A program made the translations under genes and the position numbers. The notes beneath the pieces were generated by a model, which ran no database searches, had not been told where the DNA came from, and saw nothing but the letters and a program-made list of their open reading frames with translations. DNA of 64,000 nucleotides. Origin: Liolophura sinensis. Lineage: Eukaryota > Mollusca > Polyplacophora > Chitonida > Chitonidae. Location of the stretch: positions 20,721,704 through 20,785,703 of the forward strand of contig NC_088304.1 of NCBI RefSeq assembly GCF_032854445.1. Reading direction: 5' to 3'. This document shows positions 19,093-32,597 of this stretch, piece by piece. Numbering within the stretch: the stretch's first letter is position 1; every line of letters starts with the position of its first letter.

Positions 19093-20719
19093 CAACAAGG
19101 TTAAGAAGTTCCATAATTTAAGATGTAATCGGTGTAGGTGCCTTATGTTGTTTTTCACACATTTCAAATATCAAAAATAAAATCAGATGATCTTGTGCTT
19201 TCTATCAGAGCCAAAAAAAAAATGGACATTGGAGAGATCGATCTTAATGAAGAGTACTTCGTCAACATGTCACAATTTGGGGTGAGTGGGTGGTAAATTT
19301 AGGAGCTGGAAGAATTTATTAGATTTATCGAAAGTGGTTTCATGTAAAACCAATACATAATACTAATAAATTTCAAATTATTATAGAACACACGTTAGTT
19401 ACACTGGAACTACACCGCATATGTGTGCCCCGATTGTGACAGTCAATTTAAACGTTCCACTACAGCTATGATGAAGGTAGTATTGTATGGACATCGCTTC
19501 AATCCGCTGTTCATGGAGCAAAGGTTTGCTCCATGTACGTTTAAAGATCATTAGAATTACCTAGGAATAGTATATATTAGTCCATATTTTTCTTATTTTC
19601 TTGTTTTGTCATCCCTGTTTAACGCCATACTTAAGCATTTTATACCTATAGGTATATGTCATGGAATATTACGGGAGGGCTTTCGCTTGATAACCTTACG
19701 GTTCCTTGTGAGTACTCAAGGCATGGAAGAACGATGTAAATGCATGAGAGTTTTTGTAATGTTGAACAAGTGCATTTAGTCAGCAGCGGGAGGGGGGCTT
19801 CTGTTAGTATGTGGATTTCCTATATACATCACGTTACATTTAGTGCCCTACCACCCCCGAGCTCCGTCCGGATTCAACCCAGCATATTGGTTTCTTGTTC
19901 TGAATTGAAAGTCGGTACACAGCGTCACAGAGACAACATACAGACTATATCCAATGTTTGGACAGATTCGTCCATTATCAGCAAAACTCTCCCGGTTTTG
20001 GTTCTGTGGTGGACGTCTACGTAGTTATTATTCCCACGTCTCAAACCGGCATGGGACATTTAAGAATGCTTGTTATTTGCACGAATAAACTACAACAAAT
20101 TTTTCGAACTTGAAGACTGAGGAACGTTCTATCAAATCATCCTAAACCGACGGAAAAAAATTGATTGGAATGCCAGAACTGAATGATCAAGTCTTAGTGT
20201 ATCTGTAGCTAGAAGGCATGACAGTGTACTCAGGGTTTCTCAGATGTGTAGCTTTATGGAGTTTAAACAGTGACAATGAAAAGCGGCGAAAAATCCCTTC
20301 TGCTCACTTCAGGAAAATTGCTTTTCATCTCCAGTTATTATTATGGCTTGCAGCTGAGAATGAAGCATGTATCTCTGGAATTTTTGAATTTATAAGGACA
20401 TTATATCGATTTTGAGAGGCGTTTTCTTTGGGACTGTTTTCGTATTTATTCACTGAAGAATTGTTATGATTGCCTCGATGTCTTTGCCAGGGCTATGCCA
20501 TTTGATGATGATTGTTTCGATGTCTCTGTCAACGGCAGGCCACTTGGGACAAGAGTTTGGTTTCCATAGCTCTACTTTGCAGACTCTGTCAATTGCCCGG
20601 ATAACATGCACAAATACCTCGCTTTGTATGTGTGCAAAGTTTTTTCTGTACCCATATATGTATGAATTAATATTAATTATGAATGAGTAAATAAAACATA
20701 TATTAGAACCGGGAACATT

Positions 20720-21068
20720 AAACTTCTTCCCGATAGCACAGTTGGTCAAGCGTCCGTTTCGGGAGAGGTAGATCCAGGATCAATCTTGGGTCGATCAACA
20801 CCTAAGACATCAAAAGAGAGGAAGAGGAAGTAATTTCCTCGCCTGGCGTTCAGCATGAAGGGTATAGTTTCAGTATAATGGCACAGGCGGGGTGGCTTAC
20901 TTGCCTTCGGTAAGTCGCCTCAGTGAAGCATCACTAGATACTAGAGCGGTGGAAATCCGTCCTGCAACACGGAGGCAGAATACATGCACTTTAAGGATTC
21001 CTTCGTCGTCATATGACTGAAAAATTGTTAAGTACGACGTTAAATCCCAAGCACTCACTCACTCACAC
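20720..21068 (+). repeat. Second tRNA-derived SINE family, near full length
   Basis: Head with an A-box-like TAGCACAGTTGGTCAAGCG and a B-box-like GATCCAGGATCAATC. It continues through a CTTACTTGCCTTCGGTAAG block and ends GTTAAGTACGACGTTAAATC followed by (CTCA)n. It differs from the MetaSINE-like family in body and tail. Confidence 0.8.
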
Positions 21069-21224
21069 ATTAAACTTCCTTTTTACATAACTATATAGAA
21101 TGGCAAAGTGAATTTTTAAGCAAAAATAAAATAAAACAGTGTTTGTTTACATGAAGATGTTCACGATAAGTCGCTCTTGAATTCACTGCACTAAGAAACC
21201 GAAGCAAAGAAACAGGATTGGTTG

Positions 21225-21335
21225 TCCCGATCTCAGTATAGTGCCACAAGAAGACGCAGCATACAAGTATGTAACCACACCTAATGAGTGAAAAAATGCC
21301 AAGTATGACTTAAAACGCCAAGCATACACATGCAT
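21225..21335 (+). repeat. SINE fragment, second family
   Basis: Partial copy of the element at 20720, recognisable by the GATCTCAGTATAGTGCCACA and end-block similarity. Confidence 0.5.
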
Positions 21336-22625
21336 ATGAGTTCTTTGGCATATTTGATTCTCGCTGTCTGAACATCAACATAGGCCATCTTATAAAGCCA
21401 AATCATTCGATTCACTTGTGAAAGAGCGACTTTCTGGGCTTGCACAAGTGGGTAAAATTTTGCGACAGGAATGTAGGTAGTGGGATCCCGATCATAAACC
21501 AGTGATTACTGTTCTGTCTTTAAATCACTAGCAGATTCTTTGGACTACATAACTGAAACAAAAAGCTTCATTCATGGGCAGAGGATGGCTTTCAAATTGT
21601 TTCGATTTAAATTTTAAATGAGCAGGGATGGACACCAGATCAATATTAGTCAAATACTGTTGCCTGCTCACTTCGCCCGTTATAACGCTGCCAGATATGG
21701 ACGCTTACTCATGCTTAAAGACACGGATGACTGATGTATGCTTCGCTGGGTTGGTGGTTAAGGTCACACGTTGTTCAAAGACCGTATATCACACCCTTAT
21801 TTGCCATTTACCCCCGGAAGAGCCAAGAAAGCTTTTTATAAAACACTGATGAATTTCTATTCCCCTGGAATTATTATCGAGATTTTCCTGTACTGTACCG
21901 TTCATGATTTATTGTCATGTCTCGTGACTGCAACGGAAGACGTGGAAATTGACCAGATCAGATGGCCGATGTATTGTTGAGCCGTGCGTCTTTGTTGGGT
22001 CAGACCACGTTTTACCTTTGTGTTTATGCCGGAAGTAAAGCGGACGGCGCTAAGATTGGCATGGGCAGTGGACTTTTTTGCATAAGATGCAAAAAGACTA
22101 CTTGGGCGTTATGGACACGCCACTGGTCACAGCTATCATCGCAGTTATTCATCTGTCTTGTTTACGGAACTCTGTAACGAGTTGTCCACAACCGACAACA
22201 GGCCTATAATGACGAGAAAATATCTACCAAACCCTCAACATTACATTAAGAAACTAAAAAAATGTTTTAGCATGATTTGTCATGCTTAGTGTAAATTATT
22301 CTCTTGCATCGCAATCTGTGATATGCTTTTTTTAATTGAGTTACTTGAAGTTTATCCTGACCTAACCTGAATTCCGAACGACCGGAGGCCTAGGAACATG
22401 GTAAATAGACAAGAAGACGTATTTCACCGGTTACGTGTTTCACCATTTGCCAACTATCACACTGTCGTCGCTGCTGTGGATTCAGTCTCTATGCTGCAGT
22501 CTCATATAACAGATCAACAATGAACACGCGCGAGTCTCTTGAAGACCTAAACTCCATGCAGCCACAATATAGACATGTCGTATAAATTAAAACTTATAAA
22601 ATATGTTCAAACAATCAATCGGAAT

Positions 22626-22675
22626 CGTCGTCGTCGTCTTCATCATCACCACCATCACCATCATCATCATCATAA
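22626..22675. repeat. (CGT)n then (CAT)n microsatellite
   Basis: A short CGT run followed by CAT/CAC repeats; in one frame it reads as poly-His, which is a by-product. Confidence 0.9.
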
Positions 22676-23040
22676 TCGATTCGTTTTAATTTTTACGATT
22701 TTCTTTTTATTTAGTTGTTTATTCACCAACAGTCAGAATTCAGATGAATTCAAAGATATAATAAAGAAGATATTGGTGTAAACATTTATGATTATTTATA
22801 AATAAATGTTTAAATGTCTGGAAGGCCGGAATAAAGTTCGTGTGGACTTCTATCCCGTAATACATGTAGTTAAATGTACATGCTGTAAATATAATTAGAG
22901 ATGAAAAACTAGAAATGTATATATGTACCGATATGACAAGATACAAGGCTGGCTGATGGTGAGACGATATAAATTAGTTTGATACCAGATATCTGATTCC
23001 ACAATATTGGAATCTGAGGTGGTAAATTAATTTATTTTTA

Positions 23041-23302
23041 TTTATTTATTTGATTGGTGTTTTACGCCGTACTCAAGAATATTTCACTTATATAACGGCG
23101 GCCAGCATTATGGTGGGTGGAAACCGGGCACAGCCCGGGGGAAACCCACAACCATCCGCAGGTTGGTGCCAGACCTTCCCACTTACGGCCGGAGAGGAAG
23201 CTAGCATGAGTTGGACTTGAACTCACAGCGACCGCATTGGTGAGAGGCTCCTGGGTCATTACGCTGCGCTAGCGCGCTAACCGACTGAGCCACGGAGGCC
23301 CC
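23041..23302 (-). repeat. Full-length MetaSINE-like copy
   Basis: 262 bp. Read on the minus strand: tRNA-like head GGGGCCTCCGTGGCTCAGTC with an A box and a B box near GAGTTCAAGTCC, then the body, and the tail GTAAAACACCAATCAAATAA. Flanked by TAATTTATTTTTA at 23028-23040 and 23303-23315. It is the best reference copy in the window. Confidence 0.96.
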
Positions 23303-23794
23303 TAATTTATTTTTAAATAGTATTATAGTTAGTAATATAAAAATTATATTGTATGTCAAATATGTCAATATATGTAGACTAATATTGTATATAAAATAAG
23401 TGTGTATGTCATGATTGTAAATAATCAGTACTTTGTTTATTGTGAACGGCTTGCCCAAAATGGGATAAAACGGATTACCCCGGCAGTCTAATAATCACTG
23501 CATTGCTAGACGCCCTGGTAACAGTTACTCAAGAGAAGCTTGTTCCCACCTGTACTGTACGTGCGTTGCCACGATGGTCAGACTGAAAAGTCTTCACTTC
23601 CACTAGTGTGCTTGATCAATGACTGACTGGCTTCGTGTTTACATTACAAGTAAGTAACAAAAATGTGGTAACGTAACCCTATTAGTTCTCTACCGAATGT
23701 TCATGGTATTATTTTATACATTTTGTAAAGTTATATATCCAATAAAGACTTCCACTTGTGTGCTCGATCAATGACTGACTGGCTTCGTATTTTC

Positions 23795-24190
23795 ATTGCA
23801 GTTTCGGATATCACTCAATTTTGTAAACAGCAAAGGCGAATAGTAGACTCCCTGAAACCCGACTATAACAATAGAGAAAAAGAGTTGATAGGTTTGAGCT
23901 ATTTGAGTTTGTTCCATTCTCGAGGGCCATTCGAACGGATGGGATATACTAGAGGTTAGTTCTTGAAAAGGTCTCGTGTAGGGCAAAGGTGTACATATGA
24001 CTGCATTATAAAAATGGTGTGAAACGTTGTTTGAAGGTTAAAGAGGTTATATATAAACTTATGGACAATTTGGACGCAAGATAAGGTGTTGAGTTGAAAT
24101 ATATCAAGGATTTTTATTTTTTGGAATAAGGGCGGGGTGTGGGTAAGTCTGTGTGATGAAGTAAATAAGCGGATTGCCCGCTTTTGCAAA
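23795..24190 (-). mobile_element. Non-LTR retrotransposon (LINE) 3' fragment
   Basis: Minus-strand frames carry text typical of the end of a LINE reverse transcriptase ORF: LQKRAIRLFTSSHRLTHT and PLFQKIKILDIFQLNTL. These are followed by a C-terminal part in another frame (23986-23768). Frames are broken. A CR1/L2-like clade is likely but not fixed. Confidence 0.6.
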
Positions 24191-24527
24191 ATATACAAGG
24201 GATTTAGCTGAGTCCTGCAGGTGTTATCTCTTGCGCTGATACCACAAGATCATTAAATTGCGGACTAGCTGTGCTGGCCCAGCGATCGATTTCACACTCA
24301 TTGTCGTGTGTTGGAGTTTTGTTTTCATCAGCTTCGACAAGTTTAACAGCATTAAAGCACATACTGTCTATCATTTGTAATGTGACGATGCCAGCAGAGA
24401 TAGAGGGATACTCGTTCCTCGTATTATAATGAAACTTTAACTAGTTCTGTGGAAAGAAAGGGAGGTAATTATATTCGAGAACCGGTCTTGGGTGAACAGT
24501 TGATCAGTCATAATGATATATTTATTT

Positions 24528-24850
24528 ATTCATTTGATTGGTGTTTTACGCCGCACTCAATTTATTTGTTTATTTTTTTAATTGGTGTTTTGCGCCGTAC
24601 TTAACAATATTGCACTTATACGACGCCGGCCAGCATTATGGTGGGAGGAAACCGGGCAGGGCCCGGCGGAACGCACGACCATCCGCAGGTTGCTGAGAGT
24701 CCTTCCCACTTACGGCCGCAGAGGAACGCCGCACTCAATAATATTTTCGACGGCGGCCAGCATTATGGCGGGTGGAAACCGGGCAGAGTCCGGGGGAAAC
24801 TCACGACCATCCCGCGTCAAGTTACTGACAGACCTTTTCACCATAAGGAT
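24528..24850 (-). repeat. MetaSINE-like copies, partly duplicated
   Basis: Two 3' cores lie head to tail (tail blocks at 24537 and 24580; GGCCAGCATTATGG at 24628 and 24757). A second, headless copy or an internal duplication is present. Confidence 0.8.
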
Positions 24851-25689
24851 GTAATAATGGCCAATCATAATAAAGGACCTTGCATAACATAACCTCAAAT
24901 AAAGTGGAGTCATTACGTCCAAGCAAAAGACATATCTTAAATTAGAAGTATAAACGTATAGATTATACAGATATTCCATGCCACACAAAAGGAAATAGAT
25001 AAACAAAAAAAAAATAAAATAAAAAATAAAAAGATCAAATAAATAAATAAATTCCTTACCTTCTTATAATTTGGCAGAGGGCGAAAAGTCGGTAAGTCAC
25101 CCCATAAGGTTAAAAAGTATGTGAGAAAGGCACCTGTGAAGCAGGTAGAGGTAACAGAATGCTACAAGTAAATACTGAATTTAACGTATGACGCTAATAC
25201 ATATGAATTACTCAGGCATGTGACTAGTTGATAGAATACCAAACAAAACCATAGTGCAATACATTAAAAGCGAGGTCATAAAGTTTCTTCTTAGTTGAAT
25301 ATTGGTCAGAGTATAAAAGAATTAATTGTGCTTAACATTGAATGACATGCTAAATAAATAGGCAGAATTAGAAAAGAACTAGCATTTATCAAGCTACACT
25401 CGAAGTCCAGGAACTAGTCAGGGATACATAGGCTGAGTGGGGCTCTTACACAGGAGTCTGTTGCACTTGTGGCGTACCCTCGCCTGTGATAACAGTTTTG
25501 GTGGAGTCTGTGTTGAAGGGCGCATCTCGGGCAAGATACTGCGTTGGAAAGACGAATTTTAACTGCAACACAGTTAGGAGATTTAATTTGCCGCACGGCG
25601 CTCAGTATACTTTTTAGCAAAAAGTTTACCGTTGCTGAATCACGCACACAGAAGTGAGTTGCCTATAGCCGATTTTAATAGAGTTTGAC

Positions 25690-26330
25690 TTCGAGGGATC
25701 AACTATTCTTTAATAACGGTTTTTGTACACCTGATTGGCTTTTCGTTTCCTTATGGCATCAATTTTATGCTTCCTTGTCACAAATTTGACAATAATATCT
25801 CTGGGTTTAGATCCAGTGTCAACATGTGGGGAACACTGACGGTGAGCTTTATCTGTGTCTTCATCTGTGATACACATGCGCGGTTTTGTTGTAAGCATAT
25901 TAACCACTCGTCACGTGCACTCCTCGATCGTTTCAGTTCTGTTTTCGCGTTGAACACCATAAACGCGAATACTGGACAATCAACCATGGCGTTCTAGGTA
26001 ATTTTGTTTGTTTCCTTGAGTGTCTACTTGGCGATTTGAACGTTGGATTTCGTCTGGATCTTTTTCGTGTTGTAGGCTCATCTCACGCATGTCATATCTA
26101 AGAGTTTTGTTATCTTTTTGAAGAGAGAATATCCCCGATTCCTGTTACTCTGTTAGAGCAGTGGATTTTGTTACAGTCTTGTCTTCAGTGCAGTTCAACT
26201 GATCTAACAACTGCTCACCTCTAACGAGTTTGTTCAGCTTACCCACGATTTCCCCGAGCTGAACATCAATCGGGTTTATCGCTGAAGCCGGTGTTTCACT
26301 GAGGAAGTGTGGCATCGGTGAGTCGTCCAG
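25690..26330 (-). mobile_element. L1/Tx1-like ORF1 remnant
   Basis: Minus-strand frames show a helical segment followed by the typical end of a LINE ORF1 RNA-binding protein: TDEDTDKAHR and KPRDIIVKFVTRKHKIDAIRKRKA. Several stops interrupt it. No endonuclease or RT is found next to it, so it is an orphan fragment. Confidence 0.65.
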
Positions 26331-26716
26331 ACTACTTGGCGACGATATATCATTCCTCTTGTGTCTCTTTCATTTAGGCATTTTAGTAAAGTCAGGTATA
26401 GCTGAGCTGGAACACCGTGACACAGTTGAGGGGCTGGAGATTACTCAGTGCCCAGCTGGAACAGGCCTGGCATGTTCCTGGTAAAGTCGGTACAGTTAGT
26501 CGCCGTGAACAATAGCATGCAGTGTGCGGCAGGCGGAAATTTGTGCAGCTGAAGCAAAGATTCTTCTTTAGTGGAATAAAACAAGATTGTTTTAAAAAAA
26601 AATCCCACCATTTTAACAAATTCACGTACCGGTACTTGTTAGAGTGAGTTCCTAATTAATGGCCATCCATGATGTTCATTTACACACGTATTATACATAT
26701 TTACGAACCTGTTCGT

Positions 26717-26800
26717 GCGTTTCCTCCTACCATAATGCTGGCCACCATCGTATCACTGAAATATTCTTGAGCACAGCGTAAAACACCCATTAAATAAATA
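26717..26800 (+). repeat. MetaSINE-like 3' fragment
   Basis: TTTCCTCCTACCATAATGCT through the tail; head missing. Confidence 0.8.
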
Positions 26801-27689
26801 TAATACATATTTAGACTAAAACTGGATTAAGCAGTCAAATTTCGCATTTTAAGATGAATGCTGTGCTTTTATTTTAAATAGTGGTACTTATTGCGTGAAA
26901 CTCAGTTTAAAAAAAAAATACATGAACAGAGAGCTAGATGGTGCATTTGCTTCGCTTCTCCATACATGTGCACTGTTGTGGCTCAGGGGATCTACATTAC
27001 GTTAAGCCCAGCACAAACTGTAACACACAAGTGGCTCAACGGCCTTACATGTAATAGCTTTCTTTTAAACAAAGTGAAGGATCCGGAGTACATGTAATCC
27101 ACAAGAAAAACAATAACATAACGCACATTTTACAGATGTATTTATCCAAGGAAGCTCCATGTACATTACCTTGATTTAATTGTTTAATCCACGAACAGAA
27201 AATGGAAGAATCACGACGCGGTGATTTAAAGCCTGGTGCTTGATATATACGAGATATTACTCCATTTGAGCACTTTTTTTACCACACGCGTTCAAAAATA
27301 ACGATTTAAGAAACTGATGGATAGAAAAGTATTACACTATCAAACTTTAGATGAGATGAGAAACTGATGCAATTGACCTAAAAGCTTCTTTTTTGCAGAG
27401 TAGTTTCCTGATTTACACTACCGGCAGTTTTTATTGGTGAGAAAAAGCGACAGCGATAGGTTATGTAACAAAACCTTCTGCTGGGAGTTATGGAAGACCA
27501 GACGTCTGATGCTTTGTCCTCTCCTTGCTTAAATCCTGTAGGCAAGGAGGTCACGTTGTTAACGATTGGCTGTTAACTTTTCAACAAGTTCCACTAGGAC
27601 ACACCTCGTCCAACGGCAAAATACACCAAAGAGTCCTTGGGCTCAAACGAGAGGGTACAAACAAACAAATAAGTAGGCTGGTACTTAGT

Positions 27690-28000
27690 ATGGAGGAAAA
27701 ACACAACTGGTGGTGCTGGATGGAGACGTCAACGCCATCGTGTACATGGGCATTCTGGGAAACCACTGCCTTCCACAGACAAGAAGGGTTTATGGAAAAA
27801 AAATCGGCTGCAAGACGGCAACACTTGGCCGCACATGGCAGCTGGAGTTATAGAATTTCTTGAAGCAGGTGGGGTCGAGCAGCTACCATGGCCCTCTTGC
27901 TCCCCTGATATGAACCCTATCGAGCATGTCTGGGATGCCTTAGGCCAACATACCAATGGAAGTGACAATCAAATCTACAGGGCTTAGCTCAGGCTCTGAC
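27690..28000 (+). mobile_element. Tc1/mariner transposase remnant
   Basis: Frames from 27700 carry VVLDGDVNAIVYMGIL. From about 27825 a second frame reads GVIEFLEAGGVEQLPWPSC, then SPDMNPIEHVWDALG, the classical C-terminal block of a Tc1-type DDE transposase with its last catalytic Asp. Frame changes and a missing N-terminus make it dead. Confidence 0.85.
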
Positions 28001-29417
28001 TGATGAGTGGGAATGTACACTAATAAATTGCAATAAATAATAATAAAACAAATTATTGATGAATAGTACTTATAGTTTTAATGTGTTGGTTTAATGCATG
28101 GCATGTTGTAAGTAACGCTTTATAACTGTTTTCACTACATTTTAAAAAGTATTTCTAATGAATTCGTGGTTCAAATGAAAGTTTAGGTTGCTACTGTTTT
28201 GTGATTTACATGTGCTAAAGTAATAAGGCCTTAATTTGGTCAGAGGTCAGTTTTCATCGGCTCCTCCTGAGGGTTTGACAGGCATCACACTGTGATCGTT
28301 GTTCTGGTTTTAAGCCTTATAACGTAGTCTTTTTGCATGGTTTATGTTTATATATAATGTGAGTGTTTAGTAATGATGCCTCAATGAACAAAAGGAAATG
28401 TTTAATTGATAAGTGATCACATGTAACCGCTGAAATACGGCCCCTGATGAATTTCCCTCAGTTAGAGTTTTATTCTAACACTTCGACACCCTCCAACCAC
28501 GCACAGGTCGCTATTTTTCCTGAAGGCTTATATATTATCGAATAAAGAATCTGTCCATTTGTTCATTATTCACCACTGTTCAGATCACTGGAGCATACAA
28601 TATCAAAAACATTTGGAAAAAAAAATGACTGCGCATATGTGAGCAATTTAACGTGGAAAAAAAGGTAAAACCTTCTGAAAGAACACAACCGTCCAGAAGA
28701 CAAATTTAGCCTTAATAATTGAAAATGTCGCAGGTGAATGAGTATTAGCTTTTTTGCCAGAGAAAAGCCGGCAGGAGTAGAGATATTAATGTCTTAAATT
28801 ATTTTTTTGCAATAAGGCTGACTTTTTGGCCCAAAGCGTAGGCTGTTCTCAAACGAGAGAATGTATTGTACCGGAAGGGAATAATTTACGTGGACATCGC
28901 AAGTCATTAACAAGGCAGTGTCGGCTGCACAGAACTGTGAACTGGTAAAACTAATCGAAAGCAGACTCTCTTTGCCAATCCCAATTTTTTTAAGTTCATG
29001 TTACGGAATTCATCTCCTCGCGGAAGAATAGTGGACAATTTTTGGTAAACTTCATCAATCTGTACAAGTGGGACGTTTAACTAGAAATACAGGGCAAGAT
29101 GCTGTGCTCGTGACTCACATAAAAACCATGATCTGCAAAGGTTTTTTGAACGTGACATTCAACACATAGATCGTTCTGCACAAATACTTCACTGTTGTAT
29201 TGTCTAAGGATGAATTTTTACTTAGAAAAAAAATACAGTTCAAGGTTTTAGTTTTCTTTTGACACTTCATTTTCCAGTGTGGGTGGAGATATTAATAGAT
29301 ATTTAATTATTAGATTCATCTATTCGAGTGGTTAAGATTTTCATGTTATTGTTTGTTAAATTAAACAACACAACATTTTTAGTCATAACTGCATTTTATT
29401 TACCTAATTCTTTGGAA

Positions 29418-29802
29418 GGTCTGCCAGTAGCCTGCGGATGGTCTTGGGTTTCCATCAGGCTTTACTCTATTTGAATACTGATCTCACTCAGTCCATTGGA
29501 AGATATATTGCGTCTTTCCTACATCATTGAAAACTGTTGACTGCTTCTCTTTGCATTATTCCGACCTATGTCTGTACTTTATATACTTTTTTAGTTGTTC
29601 GGTAATTTGTGTTATGCGTCGTTTTTGGGAAATAGCCTTGCGATTATTGACCTGGAACGTCTTTATTGGTTGACGGCTGGTGTACGAATGTCTGTTTCGA
29701 CGCATAGATTCCTCCTTCCAGGATGATGGCCGCCGTCGTATAAATGCCATATTTTTGAGTACGGCGTAAAACACCAATCAAATAAATAAATAAATAAATA
29801 TT
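29418..29802 (+). repeat. MetaSINE-like copy split by about 240 bp
   Basis: The GTCTGCCAGTAGCCTGCGGATG block (29427-29449) and the core-plus-tail (29703-29802) belong to one element. The interval between them has no SINE match and may be a later insertion or a replaced segment. Confidence 0.7.
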
Positions 29803-30397
29803 TACTTATTTTTGCTTAAGGTACCTATAATCATCAACCTGGGTGGCAAGTAAATTCCTCCTATTTAAGCATGCACATAACAGACTTTACCCCTTACCGA
29901 AGTAAACTGACAAGAGGACCCAGTTTACTTCTGATGTGTGACCATTTGTCAGCTATCACGCAGTCGTGGTTTTACTTTATGTGCTGCTAGCTTTTGCATT
30001 AGCGAGTCATTAACGACACAGTATCGGGTCCACAAGAGTATGAACTGGCAAACTGATCCAATACAGATTCACCACTACCCAGTTTTTAATAAGATCATGT
30101 TACTGATTTCTAGCATACCTAAGCATTTACGTTAGAATATAACGAGGTAAACTGGCCGGATTTCGCTGGTTACGTGCCATTAATTGTCAACAATAACACT
30201 ATCAAACCCTGCTCTGGTTTGGGTTCTATGCTGTAATCCTATTACCAGTACACTTGTGAAATGCATATGCTGATTGTTCCAAGGGAAACAACTTTTCATA
30301 GACCTACACTTAGCATGTATTGTCTCCCTTTCCTTCTACCGTTGCAGGTACATATTCATTCGAAACACGATCGAGTCGACTGTAGAGTACACAGTAT

Positions 30398-30632
30398 TTA
30401 TTTGATTGGTGTTTTACTCAAGAATATTTCTCTTATACGACGGCGGCTAACATTATGGTGGTAGTGAACCGAGCAGAGCTTGGGGGAAACCCACATTCAT
30501 CAGCACGTTACTGGTAGACCCCCCCCCCCCCCCACACACACACACGGCCGAAGGGGAAGCCAGCATGAGCTGGACTTGAACTCACAGCGACTGCATTGAT
30601 GGGAGGCTTCCGAGTCTTTGCGCGGTGCTATA
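30398..30632 (-). repeat. MetaSINE-like copy with a C-run expansion
   Basis: Near full length on the minus strand. The spot where other copies read AGACCTTCCCACGTACGG is replaced by a run of C (30519-30533) and CA repeats. Confidence 0.85.
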
Positions 30633-32591
30633 TAGTTGTTATATGCTGAGTGTATTACTGGCGTACATGTTCTAAATTTTCCATTAAACAGGCACCTATA
30701 ATGAAGATGCATTATGAAGGTGAGATACACTTGCGCCCTCACCATTTAAACATCCCTTTTAACAGGCCTGGATTTTTTATACATGTATTAAGAACTAGAT
30801 ACCAGATCTCCGCGTACTTTCTAACCTACAAGTAAAGCCCTCGGCTAAAAAATTTCTCGCTCAAATTTTTTTGTTGTTCTTGCTGTTTTAACAGAGAGGA
30901 TTGTTATTTTCACCCAGCAACAATCTTCATATGGCATTGGATATTCTCGACGCAGACGTACAAGAATTACAGAAGTAGGCAGGTGCTAACATAAATTCAG
31001 CTAAGTTCTGATCCTCAAGGTCGATCCAAGCCTACAAGGATATTTATGGCTGCTGTGTCAGTGTTCGGACAAGGTGGGAACTAATGCTTACTACAGGCAT
31101 TGAATCTTTTGAGGCCCATTTTCGTATAAATATTGAAATAAGACATATACAATTTTTTCCCGTAGCGATTTCGAGAAGTCTGACATAAACTTTGGTGAAA
31201 ATAACCTCTGATGAATGAGGTCGAAGGCTCGAATCCAACTCCGGCTGTCTCTGCTGCAAATTAAGTCCGGAGGCACGCCATGTACATTGCGACGACGTTT
31301 GGACAACTTCGGGAACAAATGCCTCCTTTTACCCATCAATGATTTTTTTCAGGATATCTAACATCGCAGCGCGTTTCCATAGGCATTACAAAAAACTTTA
31401 ATTCAAGACTTACATATACAAAACTAACACAAGCGAAAATGGAAAGTCTAAATAAGTATTTATATTTATAAGATGGGAGAAGGTTCAGTGCACAAACATT
31501 ATGGTTAATCTTCGTTTATTCTATGGATTATCACCGGAGGATTTGTTCTTATTTTGTGTAGAAGCGGAGGTAAAGAAAGACACACCACTGATATTGATAT
31601 GGACACATCGCTTTTGAATCTGCTGACTCTAATTTGCCTCCAGTGCGAGAACAAATATCTAATATTTTTTTTTTGTAACATTTATTCTTCCCGAACCGAA
31701 AACATGTATCATATTAAATCTTGAAACATGAATGTTTAAAAACATGTCATGCATTTCGTAACATGCCTTTCTTTTTTGTTAGAATTCTGTACCAAAATTA
31801 GTTCCATGGCGCTAGTAAGATGTATCTGGTACGAGGTCAGCAACATGGGAATATCAACAAATATAGAAATATAATATAACAGGTTCATGAGGAAATTACA
31901 TTTCTTTTCAGTCCATGTCGTAAAAGGTCAAACCTGGGATTAATATTAAAATAAGACATATTTTTGGAAAAGAATATTGGTAAAAAGGAGGTTCAAAGCA
32001 GAGGTTTAATAAAGATATGCTAGTGGCAAATAAACTGTTGAATTGAGAAGCTGATGCATACATAGTACTTAGTATTATGTGCAGTGATCTGTAAGCCGCT
32101 ATGTGTACATTCAGAATACCTGGCCGCGGTGATATGTGCTATAGGTTTTCTTTACCTGACGACATCTCAGCGTGATATTTACAGCTTACTAAAATATTGT
32201 GTAGCGGGACAATCGCTCGCCTACAGTGCATGGATTATCTCCCTTTTCTATGGCGCTATGAAACGTCCACGGGTTGATTGTTCATTTATTCGCCAACTAA
32301 CTTGTATACTTTTTTTTCGATAAAACAAACATAGGACATTTTTGCATAGTTCTAAAAAGGGGCTAACCCGACCTCATTGATACCGGATAGCTGTTTTCTT
32401 CATTTGTGGGATGTGAGGTCACGAAATGTGCAACAAACTTGGTTTAAATGAACACCCTTTCGTCCTATAATGCGCTTTTCCTTATACATCATGACTTTGA
32501 AAATGGCCAAATTTTTCGAAAGAAGTACCCTACAGAGTGTTGAAAGATTTTGAAAATTATTAACATGTGTTCGGATCCATACGTTTGTAGG

Positions 32592-32597
32592 TTTATT
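32592..32597 (-). terminator. Candidate polyadenylation signal AATAAA
   Basis: Minus-strand AATAAA about 350 nt beyond the stop of the receptor gene at 32947. It is the nearest good match, but the hexamer is common in AT-rich DNA. Confidence 0.3.

Noticed and set aside
22575-22781. ORF with a poly-histidine run
   Set aside because: It is the (CAT/CAC)n microsatellite read in one frame; no flanking coding signal.
23053-23301. Possible tRNA gene on the minus strand
   Set aside because: A and B boxes are present, but the sequence is the head of a SINE with body, tail and target duplication.
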